DNA of 64,000 nt from Neoarius graeffei. Taxonomy: Eukaryota > Chordata > Actinopteri > Siluriformes > Ariidae. Positions 1 through 11,269 of this stretch are shown here, piece after piece (the stretch's first letter is position 1; the number at the start of each line of letters is the position of its first letter). The DNA lies in NCBI RefSeq assembly GCF_027579695.1, contig NC_083587.1:53513521-53577520 (forward strand), read 5' to 3'. The notes beneath the pieces were generated by a model. It was not told the origin of the DNA. It worked only from the letters and a program-made list of their open reading frames with translations, and did not search any database. A program made the translations under genes and the position numbers.

Positions 1-1415
1 TTTCCTTTAGAATTCGCTGGTATAATTCAGAATTCATTGTTCCATCAGTGAAGGCAAACCGTCCTGGCCCAGATGCAGCAAAACAGGTCCAAACCATAAT
101 ACTACCACCACCATGTTTCACAGATGGGATAAGGTTCTTATGCTGGAATGCAGTGTTTTCCTTTCTCCAAACATAACGCTTCTCATTTAAACCAAAAAGT
201 TCTATTTTGGGCGGCACGGTGGTGTAGTGGTTAGCGCTGTCGCCTCACAGCAAGAAGGTCCGGGTTCGAGCCCCGTGGCCGGCGAGGGCCTTTCTGTGCG
301 GAGTTTGCATGTTCTCCCCGTGTCCGCGTGGGTTTCCTCCGGGTGCTCCGGTTTCCCCCACAGTCCAAAGACATGCAGGTTAGGTTAACTGGTGACTCTA
401 AATTGACCGTAGGTGTGAATGTGAGTGTGAATGGTTGTCTGTGTCTATGTGTCAGCCCTGTGATGACCTGGCGACTTGTCCAGGGTGTACCCCGCCTTTC
501 GCCCGTAGTCAGCTGGGATAGGCTCCAGCTTGCCTGTGACCCTGTAGAACAGGATAAAGCGGCTAGAGATAATGAGATGAGATGAGAAGTTCTATTTTGG
601 TCTCATCCGTCCACAAAACATTTTTCCAATAGCCTTCTGGCTTGTCCACGTGATCTTTAGCAAACTGCAGACAAGCAGCAATGTTCTTTTTGGAAAGCAG
701 TGTCTTTCTCCTTGCAACCCTGCCATGCACACCATTGTTGTTCAGTGTTCTCCTGATGGTGGACTCATGAACATTAGCCAATGTGAGAGAGGCCTTCAGT
801 TGCTTAGAAGTTACCCTGGGGTCCTTTGTGACCTCGCCAACTATTACACACCTTGCTTTTGGAGTGATCTTTCTTGGTTGACCACTCCTGGGAGGGTAAC
901 AATGGTCTTGAATTCCCTCCATTTGTACACAATCTGTCTGACTGTGGATTGGTGGAGTCCAAACTCTTTAGAGATGGTTTTGTAACCTTTTCCAGCCTGA
1001 TGAGCATCAACAACACTTTTTCTGAGGTCCTCAGAAATCTCCTTTGTTCGTGCCATGATTCACAAACGTGTTGTGAAGATCAGACTTTAATAGATCCCTG
1101 TTCTTTAAATAAAACAGGGTGCCCACTCACACCTGATTGTCATCCCATTGATTGAAAACACCTGACTCTAATTTCACCTTCAAATTAACTGCTAATCCTA
1201 GAGGTTCACATACTTTTGCCACTCAAAGATATGTAATATTGGATCATTTTCCTCAATAAATAAATGACCACATATAATATTTTTGTCTCATTTGTTTAAC
1301 TGGGTTCTCTTTATCTACTTTTAGGACTTGTGTGAAAATCTGATGATGTTTTAGGTCATATTTATGCAGAAATATAGAAAATTCTAAAGGGTTCACAAAC
1401 TTTCAAGCACCACTG
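1..1415 (-). mobile_element. Tc1-like transposon copy, split by a SINE, left end outside window
   Basis: The reverse strand encodes pieces of a Tc1-family DDE transposase. Bases 563-1056 give the N-terminal helix-turn-helix part (MARTKEISEDLRKSVVDAHQ, then a second HTH) and the start of the catalytic region (WTDETKIE). Bases 1-200 continue the catalytic domain. The inverted repeat ends at 1415 with CACTG followed by TA. The reading frame is broken by frameshifts between about 804 and 922, so it is a dead copy. It belongs to the same family as 7313-8329 and 55055-56662. The SINE at 211-586 sits in the middle. Confidence 0.92.
211..586 (+). mobile_element. tRNA-Val-derived SINE, copy 1 (full length)
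   Basis: The head resembles tRNA-Val(CAC): a GTGTAGTGGTTAGC A-box region, CTCAC around the anticodon position and a GGTTCGAGCCCC B-box. A conserved body of about 290 bp follows, ending in (GATGA)n. The 14-bp target duplication AAGTTCTATTTTGG at 197-210 and 587-600 shows it jumped into the Tc1 copy. The 85-aa open frames seen in every copy of this SINE are not genes. Confidence 0.95.
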
Positions 1416-1416
1416 T

Positions 1417-1930
1417 ATATTCAAGATAGTCTAACTTGTTAAGATATCATTTTTGCAGTGTAGAAGAAAACAAGACACCAATTCTGAGATTATTAAAACT
1501 AGTTCTAGACTGTAACCAACTTATTCCAAGATGTCTTGTCAAGTAAAATTATCTGTCTATACAGCAAGATAATTTCACTAGTGTTAAGGAATTTTCTCCT
1601 CAAATTCAGCTTTTTAGTGTAGGAACAAGTCCCCGTCAATAATCTCGCCAAAAGTAATCAGTCGAACATTGGAAAAAGAAGTGAGCCTGTGCTCATCATA
1701 GCCTGACGGTCATGGAATCCAGTGTGGTCTTCCACTGTTGTAGCTCACCACCTGGACGTCCAACATGTTGTATATTCCAAGATACTTTTCTGCTCACCAT
1801 GGTTGCAAAGAGTGGTTATTTGAGTTACTACAGACTTTCTGTCAGCTCAGAGCAGTCTGGCCATTCTCCACAGACCTCTCTCATCAACAAGGCGTGTTTT
1901 CACCACAGAACCACCCCACACCGGATGTTT
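1417..1930. other. No gene seen
   Basis: AT-rich sequence with no supported coding region. The open frames here are short and overlap on several frames. The stretch ATTTTTGCAGTG near 1447 resembles the terminus of the CACTA-like family and may be an old relic. Confidence 0.4.
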
Positions 1931-1939
1931 TTACTTTTA

Positions 1940-3230
1940 TGCCTCCGCCACCTTAAGGTGCAGGAGGCATTATGTTTTCAGGTTGTCCGTCTGTCCATGC
2001 GTGTGTCCGTATGTGAGTCCGTCCCGAAACCTTGTGAACACGATATCTCAAAGGCTAATGAAAGGAATTTCACCAAACTTTCACTATTTGTGCACTTTGG
2101 GACAAACATGAACTGATTAGATTTTGAGGTTAAGGGTGTTTTCACACCTGGTCCCCTTTAAAGGAACCAGACTTAGTCCTCTTTAAGTGGACCAAAAAGT
2201 GGACCAACAGAAAAAGAACTCAGTTCTTTTTGTGTTCACACTGTGAATTTATTACAAAGAGGACTGGGTTCTCTTTCTGGTCCAGCTAAGCTTTGATGGG
2301 GCCTCAGTCCTCTTTCTGTTCACACCAGGTCCTCTAGAGCCCTCAGACCCCCAGTGCACGGAATTCTGGGTAATTTTCTCTTGAATCAAAATGTCTGCTG
2401 CCATGCTTGCCCTGCTGTATTCTTTGATCAAAATAGTGCGGATTAAGGAAAATAAATTTATTATATTATATATATATATATATAAAATATAGTTATATTA
2501 TTGTGGCTGACTCATCAGTCAGTAAGTTCAGAGAACTGTAAAGCGGCTGTGGTAAGTTCCAAAAGGAAGTTGAGTTTCCCTGCTACAGTCACGTGACCAA
2601 CTACGGCAAACGAAGAAGGTTAAACTACAGTGAAAAAGGCGAAGTGAACCCGGTACGCTTTTTGTTTACAATGCGCAGATTAGGCGAACCGTACCGTTGA
2701 TTTTTAGCGAACCGTACTGAGACCACCTCCTGAGGTGGTCTCAGTTCGGTTCGCTTTAAAGGGGTCTGGGTACGGTTGGAGTGTTCACATATGCGCAAAA
2801 AATGCTGAGTCATCGATCTGAGTTCGGTTAGATGGCTGAAAGGGACCAAGTGTGAAAACACCCTAAAAGGTCTAAGGTCAAGGTCACTGTGAGGTCAAAT
2901 GTCTGTCTGAAAACCTTGGGAACGCAATATCTCCAAGGCAAATGAAAGGAATTTCACCAAACTTTCACCATTTGTGCATTTGGGGGCAAACATGAACTGA
3001 TTAGATTTTGAGGTTAAAAGGTCACAGGTCAAGATTACTGTGAGGTCAAATGTCCATCCCCAAACTTTGTGAACACCATATCTCAAAGACTAATGCAAGG
3101 AATTTCACCAAACTTTCACCATTTGTGCACTTTGGGACAAAGATAAACTGATTAGATTTTGAGGTTAAAAGGTCACAGGTCCATCCCCAAATCACAACTT
3201 AATAAGACGTGTAGTCTACCAGGCGGAGGC
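1940..3230. repeat. Dispersed tandem repeat with GAGGTCAAATGTC-type monomers
   Basis: Monomers of roughly 110-120 bp carry AAAGGAATTTCACCAAACTTTCA, TTTGTGCACTTTGGG and TGATTAGATTTTGAGGTTAA. They occur at about 2055-2130, 2864-3010 and 3010-3185. Flanks of the type CCTCCGCC / GGCGGAGGC lie at about 1942 and 3220. A Harbinger-like MITE (2134-2863) splits one monomer, and the neighbouring monomers show the empty site GAGGTTAAAAGG. Confidence 0.7.
2134..2863. mobile_element. PIF/Harbinger-like MITE, TAA target duplication
   Basis: Terminal inverted repeats GGGTGTTTTCACACCTGGTC and (reverse complement at the far end) GGGTGTTTTCACACTTGGTC are flanked by TAA at 2131-2133 and 2864-2866. A TWA duplication and GGG-type termini are typical of PIF/Harbinger. 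Inside, an ATG at about 2390 opens a short hydrophobic peptide (MSAAMLALLYSLIK) that resembles the start of HARBI1-like transposases. I read it as a remnant first exon of the parent element. A microsatellite (TA)n lies near 2470. Confidence 0.8.
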
Positions 3231-4063
3231 ATCCCCATCGACGCTGTTGGCATCGAGTTCTATCTAGTTCGTACATACAAATCCTCAGAGATCAGCAGTT
3301 TCTGGAATACTCAAACCAACATGTCTGCCACCAACAACTGTGCCATAGTTAAAGTCATGGAGATAACATTTTTCCTTATTCTGATGTATGACATGAACGT
3401 TAACTGAAGGTCTTGACCTGTATCTGCATGGTGTTATGCATTACTCTGCTGCCTCATGACTGGCTAATTGGAAAATTTCATTAACGTTCAGATGTACAAG
3501 TGTTCCTACTAAAGTGGACAGTAAGTGGATATACTGCACTGCAAAAAATGGCCTTTCAAAAATAAGAAATAAAAGATTAAAACAAAGCATATTTGCTTGA
3601 ATCAGGTGAAAAAAATCTGCCAATGGAACTAGTCAAATTTGACTTGGTCAGATTTCTTAAAGTAAGATGAAAAATCTAACCTGTTTTTAGATGAAATAAT
3701 TCCAAAATAAGATTGGGGAACTTATTATGCGAGATCTGATTAACTCAAAATAATCAAAATAGTTCTTATAACAAGATCGTACTTCTTACATTTAGCCATT
3801 CAAGTCATTTTTATTTATTTCATTTTAAGGGTATTTCACTTAAATTCATGACAAAGTCTTAGCAGTAAAAACTGAATTTAAGATAAATATAATACTATTA
3901 GGATTGTTAAATTCTACAACTAAGCATTGCTAGCTTAAAAGATTCTCCTTTTGTGACCTGTAATTAGTAAAATACTCTAGATATGAGACCAGAGACCATC
4001 TTGAATCAAGTTGACGACACATGTAGCATTGCAACAAGTTTATTTTTTTCCCCATTTCAACAT

Positions 4064-4440
4064 CTCATCTCATCTCATTATCTGTAGCCGCTTTATCCTG
4101 TTCTACAGGGTCGCAGGCAAGCTGGAGCCTATCCCAGCTGACTACGGGCGAAAGGCGGGGTACACCCTGGACAAGTCGCCAGGTCATCACAGGGCTGACA
4201 CATAGACACAGACAACCATTCACACTCGCATTCACACCTACGGTCAATTTAGAGTCACCAGTTAACCTAACCTGCATGTCTTTGGACTGTGGGTGAAACC
4301 GGAGCACCCAGAGGAAACCCACGCGGACACGGGGAGAACATGCAAACTCTGCACAGAAAGGCCCTCGCCAGCCACTGGGCTCGAACCCGGACCTTCTTGC
4401 TGTGAGGCGACAGCGCTAACCACTACACCACCGTGCCGCC
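4064..4440 (-). mobile_element. tRNA-Val-derived SINE, copy 2
   Basis: Reverse-oriented full-length copy with the duplication CCCATTTCAACAT on both sides (from about 4051 and 4442). It is nested in CACTA-like copy 1. Confidence 0.93.
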
Positions 4441-4790
4441 CCCCATTTCAACATTCAAACATTAAAACATCTCTTAAGATTCCACTTCCCCAGGACCTCA
4501 GGCACCAAAAAAAAAAAAAAAAGAATAAAAAAAAAAGTCTAAGCATTTTGACTTACAGTGCTTACACAACGCCAAAGCAACAATGCATTTTGGGGGCACT
4601 GACTGTTTGTTTGTTTGTTTGGTGCCTGATCTTGTAAACCCCTTATACACATAAAAAAACCCCTCACGGGTGGGTGGGAAAAAAAACAAACCACTGAACT
4701 TGTCCTCCACTCACTCATAGCCTTTTTGAAGGCACTTGTCTGGTCTAGAGTGTGTAAAGCATCTAGAAAGATCTCAATCGTAAAGTTCAT

Positions 4791-5168
4791 CTCATCTCAT
4801 CTCATTATCTCTAGCCGCTTTATCCTTCTACAGGGTCGCAGGCGAGCTGGAGCCTATCCCAGCTGACTACGGGCAAAAGGCGGGGTACACCCTGGACAAG
4901 TCGCCAGGTCATCACAGGGCTGACACATAGACACAGACAACCATTCACACTCACATTCACACCTACGGTCAATTTAGAGTCACCAGTTAACCTAACCTGC
5001 ATGTCTTTGGACTGTGGGGGAAACCAGAGCACCCGGAGGAAACCCACACGGACACGGGGAGAACATACAAACTCCACACAGAAAGACCCTCGCCGGCCCC
5101 GGGGCTCGAACCCAGGACCTTCTTGCTGTGAGGCGACAGCGCTAATCACTACACCACCGTGCCGCCCC
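4791..5168 (-). mobile_element. tRNA-Val-derived SINE, copy 3
   Basis: Reverse-oriented full-length copy. The duplication GTAAAGTTCAT is at 4780-4790 and 5169-5179. Confidence 0.94.
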
Positions 5169-5233
5169 GTAAAGTTCATTTACGTATTCCCAAAACAAGC
5201 ATACTTTTTTTTTCTTGAAACAAGATGAACCAC

Positions 5234-5602
5234 GGGCAGCTCGGTGGTGTAGTGGTTAGTGCTGTCGCCTCACAGCAAGAAGGTCCTGGGTTCGAGCCCC
5301 GGGGCCGGCGAGGGCCTTTCTGTGCGGAGTTTACATGTTGTCCGCGTGGGTTTCCTCCGGGTGCTCCGGTTTCCCCCACAGTCCAAAGACATGCAGGTTA
5401 GGTTAACTGGTGACTCTAAATTGAGCGTAGGTGTGAATGTGAGTGTGAATGGTTGTCTGTGTCTATGTGTCAGCCCTGTGATGACCTGGCGACTTGTCCA
5501 GGGTGTACCCCGCCTTTCGCCCGTAGTCAGCTGGGATAGGCTCCAGCTCGCCTGCGACCCTGTAGAAGGATAAAGCGGCTAGAGATAATGAGATGAGATG
5601 AG
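5234..5602 (+). mobile_element. tRNA-Val-derived SINE, copy 4
   Basis: Forward copy with the duplication AAGATGAACCAC at 5222-5233 and 5603-5614. It lies only 65 bp from copy 3 in the opposite orientation, so the two could form a long hairpin. Confidence 0.94.
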
Positions 5603-6229
5603 AAGATGAACCACATTTGACAAATGTCCAAAATGTACTTACTTGTTTTAAAAAAAACCTTGTTTTATTTTCAAAGGTGCTCCAAATAAGACTTTTTCAA
5701 GACATTTTGTCTATACAAGATTTTCAAGATGGACTGTCTAAAAACTAGCCTTTCTAGCTAAATGGGGTTTTGCTTGTTGGGCAATTATGTCTTATAATAA
5801 GGGTGGCTAGATGTTCTGACTTGAAAATAGACAAATAAACTTCCTAAGATTTTTATTTTTTGCAGTGTGGCTTCCATTCAGTGTTTGTTCAATGTGGTCC
5901 ACCTGTTAGTGGAGTTTGAAAAGCCCTGCCCTAGAGACTACTGAATACCCATAATGCACTTAATGCATTAGCCATTTGTGTAGGGATTAGGGAAGCATTT
6001 CGGACACAGGAGGAGGAATCCAAGCTGTCCATAACGAGTTGTTTTAGTGAATCGATTCTTTTGGACAGATCATTTGAAGTGAATCAAACTGTGCGTGCTT
6101 TGTTTTATGCATTCTACAACAGTGATTCAAGATATGATGCGAATGTAGCGTACGGTACATCTTACACAGGTATGGAAGCCTGTCTCCACCATCATAATAG
6201 TGAGAAAGTTTTTCATACTTAAGCTTTAA

Positions 6230-6607
6230 GTTTTCATAATAATGTCTTAACATCTCATAATAATGAGATTATGACTTTTTCTATCTCATAATAATGAGAT
6301 CTATTTCATAATGACTTAGTGTTTCATAACAATGACTTATTGTCTCATAACAATGACTTGGTGCCTCATAGTGACTTACAGTATTGTCTCATAATAATGA
6401 TTTAGTGCCTCATAATAATGACAGTGCCTCATAACAATGACTTAGTATAATCATAGCAATGACTTAGTGCCTCATAATAATGATTTATTGTCTCAGAAAA
6501 ATTACTTCGTGCCCCATAATAATGATTTAGTGTCTCATAGTAATGACTTAGTGTCTCATGACTTAGTGTGTCATAACAATGACTTATTGTCTCATAATAA
6601 TGACAAA
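6230..6607. repeat. AT-rich tandem array (CATAATAATGACTTAGTG), segment 1
   Basis: Imperfect units of about 20 bp built on CTCATAATAATGACTTAGTG. This is the more diverged edge of the array that resumes at 7269, 8332 and 9352 after insertions. Confidence 0.9.
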
Positions 6608-7268
6608 TGGGCCTTTTCCACTACCCTTTTTCAGCTCACTTCAGCCCAACACGGCTTGTGTTTTGACTACCTCAGAGCAGCACGACTGAGCTCACTTCAG
6701 CCCTACTCAGCACCCAAAACTCGCACGGTTTTGGAGTGGGGCTGAAGTGAGCCAAACCGAGCCGAGTGGGGCTAGGGGCGTGAGGAGACACTCCCCTGTG
6801 CACTGATTGGTGAGGAGGAGTGTCCTCACATGCCCACACATGCCCCGCGAGCACGCTGGGAACCACCATCTGTGAACACTGTAAACCCGGAAGAAGAATT
6901 ACGACAAATTATGCGCCTCGCCTCATCTATACGCTCTTGCCAGTATCTGTTGGTGTTGTCGGTGACAACAAGCCACAGCACCAAGACCAGCAACACTAAC
7001 GACTCCATGTTTATTGTTTACTATCCGGGTCGTGAGACTACCGCTTAAAAGGTCACTGATGTCACTGTTTGCGCCGCCTAACGACATCACGTGACGTCCA
7101 CCCACTTTCGCTAACTCCACCCAATGTGTCCACCCACTTCCAGCCAGCACGGTTCAGCGCAGTTGTAGTCGAAATGCAACCCCAACAGCCCCACTCAGCT
7201 CGACTCAGCCCAACTCAGCACCGCATGGCTCAGCCCAACTCAGCCGCGTTGGTCGTGGAAAAGCCCCA
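6608..7268. mobile_element. PIF/Harbinger-like MITE with TGGGCCTTTTCCAC termini
   Basis: Termini TGGGCCTTTTCCACTACC and GGTCGTGGAAAAGCCCCA are inverted repeats. The flanks (AAA left, TTA right) are an imperfect match to the TWA duplication. Subterminal GCTCACTTCAGCCC motifs repeat at both ends. The - strand from 7008 reads MESLVLLVLVLW, a hydrophobic start like that of Harbinger transposases, and continues for 60 codons. I read this as a remnant first exon. It sits inside the AT-rich tandem array. Confidence 0.7.
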
Positions 7269-7312
7269 TTAGTGCCTCATAACAATGACTTAGAATATCA
7301 TACAGTGGTGCT

Positions 7313-8329
7313 TGAAAGTTTGTGAACCCTTAGAATTTTCAATATTTCTGCATAAATATGACCTAAAACATCAGATTTTCACACAAGTCCTAAAAGTAGA
7401 TAAAGAGAACCCAGTTAAACAAATTAGACAAAAATATTATACTTGGTCATTTATTTATTGAGGAAAATGATCCAATAGTACATATCTGTGAGTGGCAAAA
7501 GTATGTGAACCTCTAGGATTAGCAGTTAATTTGAAGGTGAAATTAGAGTCAGGTGTTTTCAATCAATGGGATGACAATCAGGTGTGAGTGGGCACCCTGT
7601 TTTATTTAAAGAACAGGGATCTATTAAAGCCTGATCTTCACAACACGTTTGTGGAAGTGTATCATGGCACGAACAAAGGAGATTTCTGAGGACCTCAGAA
7701 AAAGTGTTGTTGATGCTCATCAGGCTGGAAAAGGTTACAAAACCATCTCTAAAGAGTTTGGACTCCACCAATCCACAGTCAGACAGAGTGTGTACAAATG
7801 GAGGAAATTCAAGACCATTGTTACCTTAAGCACACAAGTCGTTCTACCAAAGAATGGTTAAAGAAGAATAAAGTGAATGTTTTGGAATGGCCAAGTCAAT
7901 GTCCTGACCTTAATCCAATCAAAATGTTGTGGAAGGACCTGAAGCGAGCAGTTCATGTGAGGAAACCCACCAACATCCCAGAGTTGAAGCTGTTCTGTAC
8001 GGAGGAACGGGCTAAAATTCCTCCAAGCCGGTGTGCAGGACTGATCAACAGTTACCGCAAACGTTTAGTTGCAGTTATTGCTGCACAAGGGGGTCACACC
8101 AGATACTAAAAGCAAAGGTTCACATACTTTTGCCACTCACAGATATGTAATATTGGATCATTTTCCTCAATAAATAAATGACCAAGTATAATATTTTTGT
8201 CTCATTTGTTTAACTGGGTTCTCTTTATCTATTTTTAGGACTTGTGTGAAAATCTGATGATGTTTTAGGTCATGTTTATGCAGAAATATAGAACAATCTA
8301 AAGGGTTCACAAACTTTCAAGCACCACTG
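7313..8329 (+). mobile_element. Tc1-like transposon, internally deleted
   Basis: Inverted repeats CAGTGGTGCTTGAAAGTTTG lie at both ends, flanked by TA (7311-7312, 8330-8331). The transposase N-terminus starts at 7664 (MARTKEISEDLRKSVVDAHQ). At about 7826 the sequence jumps from GTTACC to TAAGCACACAAG, removing roughly 600 bp of the catalytic region present in the copy at 55055. The C-terminal piece ends at 8109. It is non-autonomous and inserted in the AT-rich array. Confidence 0.93.
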
Positions 8330-8331
8330 TA

Positions 8332-8510
8332 GCAATGACTTAGTGCGTTGTAACAATGACTTAGTGGCTCATAATAATGACTTGGTGCCTCATAATAATG
8401 ATTTATTGTCTCATAATAATGATTTAGTGTCTCATAACAATACTTAGTGCCTCATAATAATGACTTGGCATATAGCAATGACTTAGTGTTTCATAACAAT
8501 GATACCCCCA
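8332..8510. repeat. AT-rich tandem array, segment 2
   Basis: Continuation of the CATAATAATGACTTAG units after the Tc1 copy. It ends at a poly-G run (about 8517-8526). Confidence 0.85.
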
Positions 8511-8579
8511 CTCCAGGGGGGGGGGGTATACTGGTTTATTTGCCTCTGTCCGTCCGTCCATCCATATCTCCATCCATCC

Positions 8580-8900
8580 GAAACACCCTTTTTCTCAGCA
8601 ACCACAAATCATAGCCACTTGGTACTTGGTACCAAACTTCAGCTTGGGGTTCTATACTGTGTATGTCGTTTTCAGGTCTGTTGCACATCGACTTCCTGTT
8701 TTCTGACTGAATGTATTTACGAATCATATAGGGTGGATTTACAAAATTTTCGTGACATTTTTCTCAGCAACTACAAATCACAACTGCTTGATATTTAGTA
8801 CCGAGCTTCAGCTTGGGGTTCTATACTGTCTGTACTGTTTTCAGGTCTGTCGCACATCGACTTCTTCTTTGCTGACTGAATGTATTTACGAAACATATAG
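8580..8900. repeat. Two diverged tandem units of about 180 bp
   Basis: TTTTTCTCAGCAACCACAAA, GCTTGGGGTTCTATACTG, TTTTCAGGTCTG and CTGACTGAATGTATTTACGA each occur twice in the same order (about 8590 and 8760). No coding function is seen. Confidence 0.75.
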
Positions 8901-8924
8901 ACACAAAAAGTGCGTAGAAACTTT

Positions 8925-9355
8925 GGGATGACTTCAAGACTTTTCAAGCAAGTCCAGTTGCTCTCTTCTACCAACCACAGATTACTATGTACCTGGACGA
9001 CTGAGTATCTTCACAGATATGTTTCTACGCACTTTGGGATGAGTTCCCTTCGACTAGTGCGGGAGTATGAGAGGACTTCCAGAAAACTGGCAGACATCTT
9101 AGCCAGAGAGGATCGTTCTTTTTTGTCAGCCTGGAACGACCATCACTGAACAGAGGTGGGTGTCTATGACATCTATCAGCCACCTTCAATGCAGCCATCA
9201 GCATTCTGATTCGGATTCTATTATGATCCATGAGAGGATAAATACTTGATACTCCCTATTAGGCAGACAGAACTGAGGATGCCTTTTGGACGAGAGGCGA
9301 AACGTCTTCAAGACTTTTCAAGCAAGTCCAGTTGCTCTCTTCTACCAACCACAGA
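8925..9355 (+). mobile_element. Possible Penelope-like retroelement fragment
   Basis: A direct repeat of about 50 bp (CTTCAAGACTTTTCAAGCAA ... CTACCAACCACAGAT) lies at 8930-8985 and 9307-9357. The segment between them has a short frame ending at 9149 with RLVREYERTSRKLADILARE. GAGGCGAAACGTCTTCAAG at the repeat edge and the RLVxxYERxxRK pattern remind me of Penelope-like elements, but I could not confirm this by homology. Confidence 0.35.
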
Positions 9356-10880
9356 TGACTTAGTCTCTCATAATGAGTCAGTCTCATAATAATGACTTAG
9401 TCTCTCATAATGAGTCAGTCTCATAATAATGACTTAATAATGACTTAGTGTCTCATAACGAGTCAGTCTCTCATAATAATGACTTAGTGCCTCATAATAA
9501 TGACTTAGTCTCTTATAATAATGACTTAGTCTCTCATAATGAGTCAGTCTCTCACAATAATGACTTAGTGCCTCATAATAATGACTAAGTCTCTTATAAT
9601 AATGACTTAGTCTCTCATAATGAGTCAGTCTCTCACAATAATGACTTAGTGCCTCATAATAATGACTAAGTCTCTTATAATAATGACTTAGTCTCTCATA
9701 ATGAGTCAGTCTCTCACAATAATGACTTAGTGCCTCATAATAATGTCTTAGTGTCTCATAATAATGACTTAGTCTCTCATAATGAGTCAGTCTCATAATA
9801 ATGACTTAGTCTCTCATAATGAGTCAGTCTCTCATAATAATGACTTAGTGCCTCATAATAATGACTTAGTCTCTTATAATAATGACTTAGTGCCTCATAA
9901 TAATGACTTAGTCTCTTATAATAATGACTTAGTCTCTCATAATGAGTCAGTCTCTCACAATAATGACTTAGTGCCTCATAATAATGACCAAGTCTCTTAT
10001 AATAATTACTTAGTCTCTCATAATGAGTCAGTCTCTCACAATAATGACTTAGTGCCTCATAATAATGTCTTAGTGTCTCATAATAATGACTTAGTCTCTC
10101 ATAATGAGTCAGTCTCATAATAATGACTTAGTCTCTCATAATGAGTCAGTCTCTCACAATAATGACTTAGTGCCTCATAATAATGTCTTAGTGTCTCATA
10201 ATAATGACTTAGTCTCTCATAATGAGTCAGTCTCTCATAATAATGACTTAGTGCCTCATAATAATGACTTAGTCTCTTATAATAATGACTTAGTGCCTCA
10301 TAATAATGACTTAGTCTCTTATAATAATGACTTAGTCTCTCATAATGAGTCAGTCTCTCACAATAATGACTTAGTGCCTCATAATAATGACTAAGTCTCT
10401 TATAATAATGACTTAGTCTCTCATAATGAGTCAGTCTCTCACAATAATGACTTAGTGCCTCATAATAATGTCTTAGTGTCTCATAATAATGACTTAGTCT
10501 CTCATAATGAGTCAGTCTCATAATAATGACTTAGTCTCTCATAATGAGTCAGTCTCTCATAATAATGACTTAGTGCCTCATAATAATGACTTAGTCTCTT
10601 ATAATAATGACTTAGTGCCTCATAATAATGACTTAGTCTCTTATAATAATGACTTAGTCTCTCATAATGAGTCAGTCTCTCACAATAATGACTTAGTGCC
10701 TCATAATAATGACCAAGTCTCTTATAATAATTACTTAGTCTCTCATAATGAGTCAGTCTCTCACAATAATGACTTAGTGCCTCATAATAATGTCTTAGTG
10801 TCTCATAATAATGACTTAGTCTCTCATAATGAGTCAGTCTCTCATAATAATGACTTAGTGCCTCATAATAATGAAATATT
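9356..10880. repeat. AT-rich tandem array, main block, with higher-order structure
   Basis: About 1.5 kb of alternating units: CATAATAATGACTTAGTG, CTTATAATAATGACTTAG and CATAATGAGTCAGTCTC. Longer blocks repeat almost exactly: about 9777-10098, 10099-10506 and 10507-10840. Because the unit length is near a multiple of three, long open frames exist on both strands (HNNDLVSHNNDLV; LSHYYERLSHYYE). These are artefacts of the repeat. About nineteen copies contain the perfect AP-1 motif TGAGTCA. Confidence 0.95.
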
Positions 10881-11029
10881 AAGTCAGAATTTTCATAATA
10901 TTCTCATTATTATGACATATCTACTATGTGACTTTTTTTTTTCAAGTGATGTAAACGGGCTTCCATACACAGGAGACCAATATTTTCAGCACATTTTCAG
11001 TAAGGTACGATGTATAATTAAAAAAAAAC

Positions 11030-11265
11030 GTTCCTGGTTCTCGCGAATCGATTCGCTCGAAAAGATTCGTTCAGACACAAACGACTCGTTCTCGGAACGC
11101 GAGCGGATCAGAGCGCGCGAGCTCCCTCCCTCACTCCCTCACTCTGGCTGGCTGAGGCGCGCGCGGAGCTGCTGCAGAGGAGGAAATGCGGAGTAAATAA
11201 AATCCAGGACGCGGCGGAGGAGCAGCAGCAGCCCGGAGGAGGAGCAGCGCGGAGGAGCACGTACC
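11030..11265 (+). promoter_or_regulatory. tppp: Putative tppp promoter (CpG-rich) and non-coding exon 1
   Basis: After 11 kb of AT-rich repeats the sequence becomes rich in CG dinucleotides (TCGCGAATCGATTCG, GCGCGCGAGC, GCGCGCGCGG), then purine-rich GGAGGAGCAGC. A good splice donor, CC|GTAAGC, lies at 11266. tppp exon 2 starts with only CACC before its ATG, so an upstream non-coding exon is required, and this is the best candidate on the right strand. A short upstream frame (ATG at 11186, four codons) would lie in the leader. The transcription start is unknown. Confidence 0.5.
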
Positions 11266-11269
11266 GTAA

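Larger units (their letters stand above)
3537..5867 (+). mobile_element. EnSpm/CACTA-like non-autonomous element, copy 1, carrying three SINEs
   Basis: Ends CACTGCAAAAAA and TTTTTTGCAGTG form the inverted repeat. It is flanked by TG on both sides (3535-3536, 5868-5869). Terminal CACTG plus a 2-bp duplication fits the EnSpm/CACTA superfamily. Without the three nested SINEs (4064-4440, 4791-5168, 5234-5602) the element is about 1.2 kb, matching the copy at 16375-17558. No transposase is encoded. Confidence 0.75.

Noticed and set aside
211..290. tRNA-Val gene
   Set aside because: Resembles tRNA-Val with CAC anticodon region, but the 3' half does not close an acceptor stem and it is the head of a SINE present in many copies.
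328..585. 85-codon frame repeated throughout the window (GFLRVLRFPPQSKDMQVRLTGD)
   Set aside because: It is the translated body of the tRNA-Val SINE and appears in every copy and orientation; not a gene.
9434..10521. Long frames of (LSHYYERLTHYE)n and (HNNDLVS)n
   Set aside because: Products of the AT-rich tandem array on both strands.
9356..10880. CRISPR-like array
   Set aside because: Units are contiguous variants without unique spacers, in a vertebrate genome.
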